64,000 nucleotides of DNA from G963667855 sp963667855. GTDB taxonomy: Bacteria; Planctomycetota; Phycisphaerae; UBA1845. The stretch spans positions 62,001 through 126,000 of the forward strand of contig CAXXKI010000015.1 of assembly GCA_963667855.2 (NCBI GenBank). Direction: 5' to 3'. The position numbers and the translations under genes are program-made. Numbering within the stretch: the first letter of the stretch is position 1; every line of letters begins with the position of its first letter. The notes below the pieces were generated by a model. It was not told the DNA's origin and did no database searches. It saw nothing but the letters and a program-made list of their open reading frames with translations. Below, piece after piece: positions 44,843-54,650 of this stretch.

Positions 44843-45850
44843 TCATTCCGCCTTCTTCGGCGGCGCCGCAGTGGAATGATGCACCTCGAAGAAACTGGGG
44901 ACGGTTTTCTGGAAACCAACCCTCTCTCCACTGGTTAGCATCAAAGTCAGCCGGGACGCAGCCTCAAAGCCTATTTCCGAAGTATTCTGACATACAGCTG
45001 TCATTACGGGATAAACCGAATATCTGACTTCCGCATCATCGAATCCGATTATTGAAATGTCGTCAGGAATCGATACGCCCATATGATGAGCCTTATTGAT
45101 CGCCCCGACCGCGAGCAGCGGGTCTGCCAGGTAAATAGCCGTAGGCCTGTCCTGCATCGCCATCGCCAGTTTCATAACTGTAGCACCACCTACCAGCGAT
45201 GCCTGGTGCCTGAAAACCAACTCCTCCGGCGCTTCCAGCTTGAAATTCTCGTACGCCTGCCTGTATCCGCCATAACGGTCCATGTGGTCACAATCCGGCA
45301 CTGTATGCATGGCAAAAGCAATTCGCCTATGCCCTAACTCCAGCAAATATTCGACTGCCCGCGTACTGTCGGTTTTTGAATCGCAATCTATATAATTGAT
45401 GTCCGGCGAATCAAAACGCTCGCTGACCACCACCATGGGAAAACCCTCTTCGGCAATGGCATCGCAAACGCGACGCGACTCCTGAGTGGTCCTGAGAACA
45501 ACACCGCGAACTCCCTTACGCATGAAAAACTGCGTATAGGTTTCGGAAGGCTTCTTATCCCGCTGCATATTCAACACGGTTACGTCGAAACCGCACTCGT
45601 CCACTCCTCGACATATACCCTCAAGCAATGCTGAATCAAAAACGTGAGATAACGTCTGCCCCAAAGTAAAAGCAAAACCTATATTCGTGGTAATGCGCCG
45701 ACCCTGCTTGGCCACATACCCTTTGCGGTTTGCAATTGCCAAAATAAGTTCACGAGTCTTACGACTGACTGTTACGTCATTATTAAGAGCACGTGAGACA
45801 GTAGTAATAGATACGCCTGCCTCTTCAGCAATAGTTCGTACTGACGACAT
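44843..45850 (-). CDS. LacI-family transcriptional regulator
   Basis: A 335-residue repressor or activator. The N-terminal helix-turn-helix reads VRTIAEEAGVSITTVSRALN, with NRKGYVAKQGRR as the hinge helix. The rest is a periplasmic-binding-protein-like sensor domain (RGVVLRTTQESRRVCDAI, LGHRRIAFAMH, PDDISIIGFDDAEVRYSVYPVMT). The ATG at 45850 has GGAG about 9 bp upstream. A double operator-like site (45882-45906) lies 32 bp upstream, which suggests autoregulation. The ligand is probably a laminarin-derived sugar, judged from the recurrent operator at glucanase genes. The prepilin gene follows on the same strand. Confidence 0.92.
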   Translation of the reverse strand: MSSVRTIAEEAGVSITTVSRALNNDVTVSRKTRELILAIANRKGYVAKQGRRITTNIGFAFTLGQTLSHVFDSALLEGICRGVDECGFDVTVLNMQRDKKPSETYTQFFMRKGVRGVVLRTTQESRRVCDAIAEEGFPMVVVSERFDSPDINYIDCDSKTDSTRAVEYLLELGHRRIAFAMHTVPDCDHMDRYGGYRQAYENFKLEAPEELVFRHQASLVGGATVMKLAMAMQDRPTAIYLADPLLAVGAINKAHHMGVSIPDDISIIGFDDAEVRYSVYPVMTAVCQNTSEIGFEAASRLTLMLTSGERVGFQKTVPSFFEVHHSTAAPPKKAE

Positions 45851-45881
45851 GAAGTGTTCTCCTCGAGCCTGCACACATTTT

Positions 45882-45906
45882 TGTGACAGTTGCAATTACT
45901 GTTGCA
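45882..45906 (-). promoter_or_regulatory. candidate LacI operator (double) at lacI
   Basis: TGTGACAGTTGCA (45882-45894) and AATTACTGTTGCA (45894-45906) are overlapping partial matches to TGMAACWGTTKCA. They lie 32-56 bp before the lacI start, consistent with autoregulation. Confidence 0.45.
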
Positions 45907-46405
45907 ATTATCATACTAACGACCGTCTCAAATCCCTTCAAGACTTTTTTCAAAATATCTCCTTACAAAATTCGCCATGCCGATAATCCGACTTAACCCT
46001 TGAACACAAATAAAGTTACAGCAAACACCCTACTGGACACTTCAACCATCGCGATGATGGCTAATACGACAAAAACCCAAACATCAAAACCACAAAAAAA
46101 CCTGCCTCAAACTCATCAAGGCAGAAGCCAATCTAACAAATAACAAACGAACCATTAACTGCTACTAACAATACATTAACCATAAATATGCAATCAATTA
46201 ACCCAAAATTCGCGACCCATACCACAAGCCACGGATATTAGAGTCATCAAACAGACTCATTCTAAAGCCAGACTCCCGTAACTTAATGTGGAGTTTGAAC
46301 GCCAAACGACGACGATAAATACCGGCCAATGACGCTACTATAGTCCGCCACACGGGATCTTAGGCTTCGAAAATCGCTTATTCAACGCAAACCTGGAGTG
46401 AATTA

Positions 46406-46418
46406 TGAAACTGTTTCA
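46406..46418. promoter_or_regulatory. candidate LacI operator, perfect palindrome
   Basis: TGAAACTGTTTCA is a perfect 13-bp palindrome, 556 bp upstream of lacI and downstream of the GH17 gene end. It could be a second operator for looping, or mark a distal lacI promoter. Confidence 0.6.
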
Positions 46419-46465
46419 ACCGTCATCAAGAGAAAAACCTATTCCTTTATATAAGACGTAAAAAT

Positions 46466-46497
46466 GGCTTTGCCGAAGTCCAGACGTCGGCAAAGCC
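46466..46497 (-). terminator. terminator of the phosphorylase/GH17 operon
   Basis: GGCTTTGCCGA (46466-46476) pairs with TCGGCAAAGCC (46487-46497). The minus-strand continuation is ATTTTTACG, a usable T-run. It lies 80 bp past the GH17 stop codon. Confidence 0.85.
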
Positions 46498-46577
46498 CAA
46501 TAACACTACTCTTATCGAAATGCGTTTAGCCTGGCCCTGGTAAATACTGATTACCGATCATCGGCCTCCGCGCAAGC

Positions 46578-48116
46578 CTATTCAAAATGAATATCGTCAA
46601 CCAGCAAGTCACCGGTAACGTACGCCCCCCCGGCATTACGGGGATTCCACAAGCCCATGACCGACAACCTGGATGAATCAACCCCCTTGAATGCGTTCAA
46701 AGGAACTACAAAATCGACCCAGCCATTGGCTTTTTCGCCAACCCTGTAGTCCAGAATGTTCACCGTCCCGGTTACCGTAGACGGGCCCTCCGCCTTCAAC
46801 TCAAGCGAAGCCGTGTTTTTCGGCAATCTCAGGCTCATTCCCAGTTTCCCGGCAGAACCCGCATCAAACGAATCAAACATGAAATACACGCCACCCCAGT
46901 CTTTTCCGTTGAAGGGGACCTTTATGGATTTATCACCTTCAACGGCGATTTCCGATTCTCCCGCCCACTCAAGCGCAATACCCGCACCGTGAAAATTCAC
47001 CGTCCCCGACACCATGCGCTTAGCCAGAGATTCGCGAAAAGCAGCCTTCAAACCCAAGCTTCCGGTTTCCGGGTCAACCTCCGGATAGCCGGGCGAAGTC
47101 GGCTCATCCGTCTTCAGTTCCGGATACATCTCGTCCGCGACCAGCTTGGCCTTGCGATCCACACTGAAAAAACCCCAATGCCCTTCGGTTCCGGTACCTT
47201 TCCACGGTTCATCGAACGCACTGAAGAAATAAGTCGTCACCTTGTTCTCACTGGCCCATCGACTCATCTCCTCATAGTACCTCTTCTGGTTCTTTTCACT
47301 TCCCGTACGGTTTACGTGCAGATTACCCTCGGTATACGAAGGCCATCCCACCTCTCCCAGAACGATAACCTTTCCGGGAATCGCGGCTTTGACGGCCTTG
47401 TAGTTTTCCATGGTAAACGTAAAACCCTCATCTATAGGCTTTCTCTCCCAAACCGGGTAACTGTGTACCGTAAGGAAATCCACCTCGGCCGCTATCTTCG
47501 CACCATCAGACACCCACCATGCGTAATTATCCGCCACGGTAACCGGCATGGGGACAGCCTTTTTAACCCGGCGAACATATTCGAGCACGTTCTCCTCTGG
47601 CACGGGATGAGCGGTCCAATAGATCATCACCTCGTTTCCCACATTTACGGCAAAAACAACATCCGTAAACTCGTTCGCCAGTTTGATACCTTCTTCCACT
47701 TCCTTACCGTTTTCCGCCTCGTTCCCCGGCTCCTTAGCCAGCCAGATCCCCAGCATGACCTTGAGCTTTAATTTGTTTTTCCGGATAACCTGCAGAACTC
47801 TCCTGGCGTTTTCATCCGAACCGTAAACCCGGATCAATCGAAAATGCTTCTGCAGAATCTGCAGATCCTCAAGAATCTGTGATGCGGAGGGATGCTTGTT
47901 TTCCTGTGGGTTCTGCCCCCGGCGATAACCTGAGTAGCTTATAGCCTGACCTACCCACTCGCCGGCCAGTATCCGCGCGGCAACTTCCTTTGCGGTGTAA
48001 TCCTTGTCCGACGAAGCCCGGCTTTTCGCCTCTCCTACAGAACCTGATACCGATTGGCACGCCCAGATAACGGATACCAGAATAACCAGAAAAACCGCCT
48101 TCTTTGCTATGGACAT
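46578..48116 (-). CDS. GH17 beta-1,3-glucanase/transglycosylase with C-terminal CBM-like domain
   Basis: A 512-residue exported enzyme. The signal region contains SVIWACQ, possibly a lipobox. The GH17 barrel (about 40-340) has the acid/base in AVNVGNEVMIYW (Glu162) and the nucleophile in VLGEVGWPSYT (Glu255). A beta-sandwich like CBM11/CIA30 (about 370-512) follows. GH17 enzymes hydrolyse or transfer beta-1,3-glucan chains. GGAG precedes the ATG; the gene starts 47 bp after the GH94 stop, making it third in the phosphorylase operon. Confidence 0.88.
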   Translation of the reverse strand: MSIAKKAVFLVILVSVIWACQSVSGSVGEAKSRASSDKDYTAKEVAARILAGEWVGQAISYSGYRRGQNPQENKHPSASQILEDLQILQKHFRLIRVYGSDENARRVLQVIRKNKLKLKVMLGIWLAKEPGNEAENGKEVEEGIKLANEFTDVVFAVNVGNEVMIYWTAHPVPEENVLEYVRRVKKAVPMPVTVADNYAWWVSDGAKIAAEVDFLTVHSYPVWERKPIDEGFTFTMENYKAVKAAIPGKVIVLGEVGWPSYTEGNLHVNRTGSEKNQKRYYEEMSRWASENKVTTYFFSAFDEPWKGTGTEGHWGFFSVDRKAKLVADEMYPELKTDEPTSPGYPEVDPETGSLGLKAAFRESLAKRMVSGTVNFHGAGIALEWAGESEIAVEGDKSIKVPFNGKDWGGVYFMFDSFDAGSAGKLGMSLRLPKNTASLELKAEGPSTVTGTVNILDYRVGEKANGWVDFVVPLNAFKGVDSSRLSVMGLWNPRNAGGAYVTGDLLVDDIHFE

Positions 48117-48163
48117 TATCCCAACTCCTTTTTTACCTGGAAGTGATTATTGACCGATTCAAT

Positions 48164-50884
48164 TCAGTTCAACTCGACCCTGATTTCGTGGACTGCATCA
48201 GCCTGTAGCGACTCAAGCACGCTCCGCACGATCACGGCCTCTCCCTCTGCCATTTCCCAATCCACGTCTTTTCCGGAAACGCTGACCCGGCTGACCTTAC
48301 CGGCATCGCCGCTCTTTCGGCAATAAATTATTCGCAGTTGCCTGTCCGCAAAACAGGTTTCCACACACGCCTCACCTGCCTCATCAAAAAGTTCCGCCGG
48401 CATCTGCGGATCGAGAACCAGATCACCGACACAACCCCGCACACCAAACACCTGGTTACGCATGGTCAAGAGATACCAACTGGCCGACCCCGTCAGGTAG
48501 GAATACATCCCGCGTCCACGCGCATCGAAGTATTCCGGAATACCGGGGAAAATCCTGCTCTTCTCAAAATCCATACTCTGCCTGTGGATACCACTTAGAA
48601 CTTTCCACCCTTCTTCCGTGCGTTTGCGAGCGAACAGGGCATAGGCATACATGACCGCCATGTGGCAGAACATGGCCCCGTTTTCCTTATGTCCGAAAGC
48701 GAAGCCGTAGCATCGCCCCATATCCATAAGCACTTCGCCAAAATCGGTATTCAACCGGCAGCCACCGACCGCGTCATCCCACAAATAGCGATTTACGCTA
48801 TCAACCACGCCGGACACCTGCTCATCCGTCGCCGTTCCACTCAAAAGAGTAAACACCTGACCGGGCAGGGTCATTCTCACGCCGTTTTGATGATCACCTT
48901 CGAGCCGGTTTCCGCCATCATCGTAATATCCATTGAACCAGGAAAAACCTTCACTATTCCTGATCCACTCTTTTTTACGAATATGCGCTAAAACCCATTC
49001 GCCCTTGCGCCGCAAATCAGCAGCCACTTCCGCAATGGTGACCTCCACCTTTCGCCCACTTACCACGGGCAGAATAGAGTTCATGTAGGTATTGAGAAGC
49101 TCGCGCTTGGCGGTTACCGATTCGTAATTGATCCCACTGCCGGTGGTATCCAGCAAAATGGCCAGTTCCTGCCCCAGCTCTATTGTTGTTTTACCAATGC
49201 GCTCCCCGGCGATTTCCAGTATGTCCGCAATTTCCAACAGGTTGCCACCGTACATCGCGGAAAAGGTAACGCTCTCCCCCTGGTCGCGGGCCATATCCAG
49301 ACCGTCATTCCAGTCCGCTCCTTCAAGCAGGATATTGTTATGTTTCCCGACGTTATAAAAAGCAGTCAGGTGCTGGATAAGCAGATGTTCAACTACAGTC
49401 CCCTGATAGGCCTTGTCCGATTTCGTGCGATGCCGTACTCCCTGCGTCAGGTCCCATCGTTCGTCTTTTTCCCTGCACCGTTTTATATGGCAATCCCGAA
49501 AATATACCTGATCCTTGAACAGGAACTCACAATCTCCCGTCTGATCTATATATAACCTGGTAGTCAGCCACGGCCAACTGCCGTGATCCATCCACACCCG
49601 GGCAATACAGTTACGATCGGCCAGGAACTCTCCCGATTTTTCCCCGATTATGGTGGCGTTGCTTCCATCCATCCTCACGCCGGCAAAATTGCTCAAAAGC
49701 AATTCGCCCACTCCATCGGGTTCCATCAACAGCAGTGCCAGGCAGTCCTGCCACAGATCCCGCCATCCGCGACCGCCCCGGCCGTAGTCGTGATAGGGAA
49801 GAAACGAACAGCCGTAAATCCGTCGGAGTACAGGCTGCAGCGTAACCCACTTGAACCAGCGATCGAAATCCACGTTACCGGTGGAGATATTCAACGTCCC
49901 CAGTTTTTCCCGCCAGTGCTTTTTCGTATTCGTAAACGACTCGTCGAAAGCTGCACTATCTAAATATTCCCAATCTTCCCGATGATACTCGGATTCTCCC
50001 ACCCCGAGTACCAGCAGGTATTCCGCAGTTTCCCCGGGAGCCAGAACCTTTTCCGCGAACCTGATAGCCCCTACTGCTTCGTAGCCTTCGAAATACCTGT
50101 CGGCCACAGCAGTCACCGGCAGATTCTCCACCACCGCAGCAGGCCAATCCAGGCATCCGCCCTCGCCGGTGAAATCGTGCAGTATCGGGAAATAACCAAC
50201 AGGTAACGAACCATCCGCATCCGCACCACAAACCCCGTAAGAGGTTTTGTTCAAACGGTGCCCTCGTTCGTCAAATGATAGCGTCGGTCTTACGACAATC
50301 CCCCGCTGTGTGGTATAAATTCTGTGCAGCAAGCTGGTCACGTGCCGGTGGTCACGGAGATTATCCGCGGAGCGGCCGAATATGGGAATCGCCGCCGTCG
50401 GAATCACCCGCCGCGAAGAATCGCCGATATTGATAATTCGAACCTTCATCAATTCCACCGGCGAACAGCCCGCCGGCACAAAACTTGTCACTTCCGCCCT
50501 GAAGCCAATGCTTTTGTTTTCCCTATTAACGCGATGCCAGAGAAAACCAGCATCGAGAGTCACGACATCACCACTGTCCGTCCCCACCGCTTGCCGCTGT
50601 GCGGGACTGCGACCGTTGACCGACCAGGTGTTCCCGCAATCATCATGCAGCCAGAAATTCCGGCCATAACTGGAATGGTGCAGATCCTCAACCGAGACCG
50701 GCGTAAGCAAAAACCGGTTCTGGTCGACCTTGGCATCGCCCTGCAACTCGGGAGTAACAGACGATTTCAAACCACCGTCATTAGTCAACGGGAAATACAG
50801 GTAACTTGTCCGCTCCGGATTGCGAACCGTGAATTCTGCGTCTGCATTAACAAATTTCCATGCAGTCGGCGTTTTGTCTTTCAT
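48164..50884 (-). CDS. GH94 phosphorylase, probable laminaribiose phosphorylase
   Basis: A 906-residue cytoplasmic enzyme with no signal peptide. GH94 marks are YGRGGRGWRDLWQDCLALLL, GEFLADRNCIARVWMDHGSW, EGADWNDGLDMA (catalytic Asp region, 524-527), EGDHQNGVRMTLPGQVF and YLTGSASWYLLTMRNQ. Its length and the start WKFVNADAEFTVRNP are close to the roughly 910-residue laminaribiose phosphorylases. It would split laminaribiose with phosphate into glucose 1-phosphate and glucose. It overlaps the preceding phosphorylase gene by 38 bp, so the two are translated from one message. Cellobiose phosphorylase activity is an alternative, but neighbours favour beta-1,3 linkages. Confidence 0.87.
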   Translation of the reverse strand: MKDKTPTAWKFVNADAEFTVRNPERTSYLYFPLTNDGGLKSSVTPELQGDAKVDQNRFLLTPVSVEDLHHSSYGRNFWLHDDCGNTWSVNGRSPAQRQAVGTDSGDVVTLDAGFLWHRVNRENKSIGFRAEVTSFVPAGCSPVELMKVRIINIGDSSRRVIPTAAIPIFGRSADNLRDHRHVTSLLHRIYTTQRGIVVRPTLSFDERGHRLNKTSYGVCGADADGSLPVGYFPILHDFTGEGGCLDWPAAVVENLPVTAVADRYFEGYEAVGAIRFAEKVLAPGETAEYLLVLGVGESEYHREDWEYLDSAAFDESFTNTKKHWREKLGTLNISTGNVDFDRWFKWVTLQPVLRRIYGCSFLPYHDYGRGGRGWRDLWQDCLALLLMEPDGVGELLLSNFAGVRMDGSNATIIGEKSGEFLADRNCIARVWMDHGSWPWLTTRLYIDQTGDCEFLFKDQVYFRDCHIKRCREKDERWDLTQGVRHRTKSDKAYQGTVVEHLLIQHLTAFYNVGKHNNILLEGADWNDGLDMARDQGESVTFSAMYGGNLLEIADILEIAGERIGKTTIELGQELAILLDTTGSGINYESVTAKRELLNTYMNSILPVVSGRKVEVTIAEVAADLRRKGEWVLAHIRKKEWIRNSEGFSWFNGYYDDGGNRLEGDHQNGVRMTLPGQVFTLLSGTATDEQVSGVVDSVNRYLWDDAVGGCRLNTDFGEVLMDMGRCYGFAFGHKENGAMFCHMAVMYAYALFARKRTEEGWKVLSGIHRQSMDFEKSRIFPGIPEYFDARGRGMYSYLTGSASWYLLTMRNQVFGVRGCVGDLVLDPQMPAELFDEAGEACVETCFADRQLRIIYCRKSGDAGKVSRVSVSGKDVDWEMAEGEAVIVRSVLESLQADAVHEIRVELN

Positions 50885-53800
50885 CCTTTGCGCACCTGCT
50901 CCCTAAAAACGCTTCTATTCGCCTGACTTGTTTATCTCGTACTTTTTCCGCCCAATCAGGGCCAATCCGTCCGCCGTCCAGCTCTACAGTCTCACCGGAA
51001 GCGGTCTTCAGGCTCATCCTTTCAACGCTCAAACCACCACCGGGATACAGGTCCTGCCGCTGTGGATTGTGGTAAACCACTTCCACTCCGCCCAGGAACG
51101 TAAAGGACAACGTGCCATCCTCGCGGAACAGCCAGCCCGGAAGAGCCGGGTTCAATTCCAAAGCCAAACCCTCGTCAGTCATGATAAATGGAGAATCACC
51201 AACGGTCGCCCGGAACCACATGTTTATAAACTCAACTGTCGCTCCCGATAAACGGGCAACGTATCCGCGACCATGAAGCGATGAATCGGGATGGTCGCTG
51301 CTGGCAATAAACGAGGAATTCTCCAGTACGCTTCTACCGTAAACCTGCGGATCGAAAAACGGAACTAGCCCTCTACGGCATTCCTCCCAGAACTCCGAGT
51401 ACAAACCGCTGCCCAGCACGGAGAGCAGATACTTGTAATGCATATGCAGAAATATGGAGGCATTTTCCAGCCAGCCGGGTGTGTAAGCCCTGATCCGCCC
51501 TATACTCTGAGGCTCTCCGAGCAGCGAACCGTTCACTTTGTACATTCCCAATTTCCGGTCGTACAACTCGCTTTCTTTAACCTTGCCGTAGAGCACACGG
51601 GCATCTTCAACCGTATCCGCCAGCTTGACGCCCTTGACCATCCCTTCCAGGAACAAAGGCAGGGGCCTGGGTTCAAACCGCTCGACACGTACCTTCACCT
51701 GGCTACTGGCGTTATGCCTGATATTACCCGATTCGTCAGTAATGGGTTTCCACTCTCGCGGTTCGTGCACGAAATAGGTGGCCGGTATTCCGCCGTTCAA
51801 CTCGACCGCCCGCTGCAACCCGAGTTCGATCTTCCTTTCGAATTCCTGCAACACAGGCATTACCCGACCAGAATCCAATTCCGTTTCCTCGCCGGTAATT
51901 CCCAACCGGACCTCCGCCCGGTATTCCTCCCTCAGCGTACTTACCCAATCCCAGTAGCCGTGATCGTCTTTGTCCTGATAGTATTGGGTAAGCGCGTCGA
52001 CGATCCCGACCACCAGTTTCCAGATCTCCGCGGGAACCTTGAATCGTTTACCGGGATAATCCCCAATCACAGTCAACATCCTGACCAGGCGTTTTAATTC
52101 GTACGTTTCTGACATGGACGAACCGAACATGCCGGGAAGACCGTTCAGTGCATCGCACCATCCGGGTTTGTCGGCCTCCATCTCCACGCCCATACCCGAC
52201 GGATCGAGAGTAGCGAATTTTACAGCGGCCAAACCAAAGAGTTTTCCGTACAAACTACTGCGATAGACGTCACCTTTACCTTGTTCGGTTCTTACCGCAT
52301 TGGGCAACTCTTCTCGCCCGGCGATCATTTCCGCCTTTTTAGAATCCTTAAGCACCGATTTGAACTGCCGTACCACTTCCCCCGTTTCCACGTACTTCTG
52401 CTCACGCGGAACGACGTAATGCGCGGTATCGTGATACGTATAAACCACCCGATCAAACAGGAACTCCTCTTTCCGATCAGGGTAAATCGTCAGGTAACTG
52501 TCGATCAGATCCAGGTTGTAAGTCCAATGATCAACCCAGTACCCCTCCTGGTGATTGGAATGCTCGATTTGCCGCGAGTGGTATAAAAGTGTTTCCACAA
52601 AACTCTGCAGATCGCCATTCACCTCAATCGAGTGAGTTTCCACACACTGTAATATCTTTCCCACCGTATACGGTTTTACCAGAAGATTCCGTACCGCTTG
52701 GTTATTTGCCACCAGCGGCATTACCTTGTCCATGCCCGTTTCATTCAGTACAAACTGGGCGGGCCTCAACTCCAGCGGGTTGTAACCGTCCAGCTGCAGC
52801 AGGTTGACGAAAGTCCTGACCGTAGCATCTTCCACCTCCGGGACACACATCACGTCAAAACGGCGGTTCTGATTAATGTCGCGATACGCCCCGTTTCCCT
52901 GAGCGTAACGTTCCGGAGAAAGCACAAAGAAATTGTAATCTCGCTCCAGATCCCCGTGACGACGGGCATAAATGTGGTAAACGTGCTTCCCATCCTGTGC
53001 GGGGAAAACCAGGGGATAACCACCACGAAGACAGTTATCCATGAACCCCTGCGAACAATAAAGATCGAAATTAGGAAAAGCTGTCCTGCTGACCGCGGGC
53101 CTGGTTATTTCCGACCCCAATTCCACCGCTTCAACATGCTTGCCCGCCAGGTAATCGCCGCACGCCAGGCGGTTCGCCTCACGATTGATCAGTTCGACGT
53201 CATCGGCATACCCTACCAGCCCGTAAAGAACCGTTTCCTCGCCGGGCTGCAGGGAGAATTCCGTAGCGAAAAATCCGCACCCCTGCTTTCCAGTGGTTAT
53301 CTGCTCGGAATCTGACAGTTTTTTCGCCGTTTCCACCAGGAACCGCTCGGGATACCTGAAAGACGTGTCACTACCGAACACGACGGCCGGATCTACAATG
53401 GGTTTAAGCAGCTCCGCTCTGTCGCCTTTTTCCGTAAAACACAGGTAAAAATTGCCCGAGGCGAACTCCTCCACTTCCGGCTTGTCTTCTACTGAAGCCT
53501 GCACCCTGTAAAAGGCGATTCTCTTATCGAGATTCTCCACGCACATCCAGGCCCCCATGGTGTTACTCATCTCCTTTTGAAGCCAGTTGGAGATACCATA
53601 AGGAACAATCGCAGGAAGCCCGTCCAGGATTTCCCCTTTTACCATTTTGGCGGAATCGTTACGTACAACCACCTTGCGAACCAGGGAGGCCACATTCTCT
53701 GATGGAAGCACGAAGTAAGTCACCTCGGTAACCAGACCGAGTTCTTCATTGCGGTCCTGTATTATCAGGTCGTTAAACCCCGTGCGCATCTCGGACGGGC

Positions 53801-54112
53801 AAACGACTCCAGGCTCATTCCGGGCAAAAGGCTCGTAAAAAACCTGCTTACCGCCCTGCTGGAACAGCTTTAAAAAAGTACGAAAACCATAGGTAGACAC
53901 CTGCTGGTAGGCCTTGTTCGCCGGCTGAAACTCCAGAATAGCCGAATCCTTACTCTCTATTCCGAAACTGGCTATTGCCTGTCCACGGTTGACGTATAGA
54001 ACCCATAATGAATACCAAAACGACCCGCCACTCCCGGAAGGAAACTGGCAAACGGCGATCTTTGTTGATAGCCATCAAACACAAACCTGTACTGCGCGTC
54101 TACTCCATTCAC
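50847..54112 (-). CDS. GH149/GH161-like beta-1,3-oligoglucan phosphorylase, with a probable one-base frameshift near the N-terminus
   Basis: Continuous frame from about 54010 to 50847, of which 1017 residues follow a GTG at 53900. Codons upstream of that GTG still encode family-like sequence (LWVLYVNRGQAIASFG, ILEFQPANKAYQQ) but no start codon precedes them in that frame. In the adjacent frame a GTG at 54112 with AGGA upstream gives MNGVDAQYRFVFDGYQQRSP then FASFLPGVAGRFGI. Inserting one base near 54010 joins the two as FGI-P-LWVLYVN, giving about 1088 residues, the expected length. EGYWVDHWTYNLDLIDSYL marks the catalytic region. The enzyme should phosphorolyse laminari-oligosaccharides to glucose 1-phosphate. 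It is first in the operon with GH94 and GH17. The frameshift may be a real mutation or a sequence error. Confidence 0.8.
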
Positions 54113-54650
54113 TATTCGTTCCTATTCTCCCTTGGTTCCGATCCCTTCTTGAAAAAGAAACCGGATTTGCTCATTCCGGAGATACGGGCTCTTTAATTCT
54201 CAGACAGTACTTCAGTAACACTACCGGCAAACTCTATCGAGCAGCAAGCATAGCGCAAAACGACCGGTCCGCAATCGCTTGTCCTGCTTAACACCCAAAT
54301 CTGCTGATAAAGGACCAGTACTCGGACAAACAGGTAAATCGCGGACGACTCTTGCCCACTCACACGACTTTGACTATCAGTCCGGATTGATCGCTGCCAC
54401 TCTACAGAATAACAGCGACTTTCTAATCCCGACACATATTCACAAAGAAACACCAGACAGGATCAATCCAACAACCAATCCTTCGCGTCCGAGGCCTCTA
54501 AGCTCCTAAACCCATAGAAACAGTTCCTGCAACTGTTGTTATGCCATTCTAATCAAGAGCGACCGCCGATGTCAATGAAATCATCGACCGCCAATAAGTA
54601 ACAATAACGACTTGCTCACTTGCTCTCGCCGTCCCATAATCCCTCCCACT
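54113..54650. other. divergent control region between phosphorylase operon and GH-A gene
   Basis: About 540 bp. It holds the operator-like pair at 54514-54540 and must contain promoters for both directions. No gene is seen. Confidence 0.5.
54514..54540. promoter_or_regulatory. candidate LacI operator (double) between divergent genes
   Basis: AGAAACAGTTCCT (about 54516-54528) and TGCAACTGTTGTT (54528-54540) are adjoining imperfect matches to TGMAACWGTTKCA. They lie 111 bp before the clan GH-A gene and about 400 bp before the phosphorylase operon. Confidence 0.45.

Larger units (their letters stand above)
45851..46465. other. long intergenic region upstream of lacI
   Basis: About 600 AT-rich bases between the GH17 terminator and lacI. 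It holds two operator-like sites (45882-45906 and 46406-46418). No gene is seen; a short TGCCT/AGGCA inverted repeat (about 46110-46130) is too weak to interpret. Confidence 0.5.
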
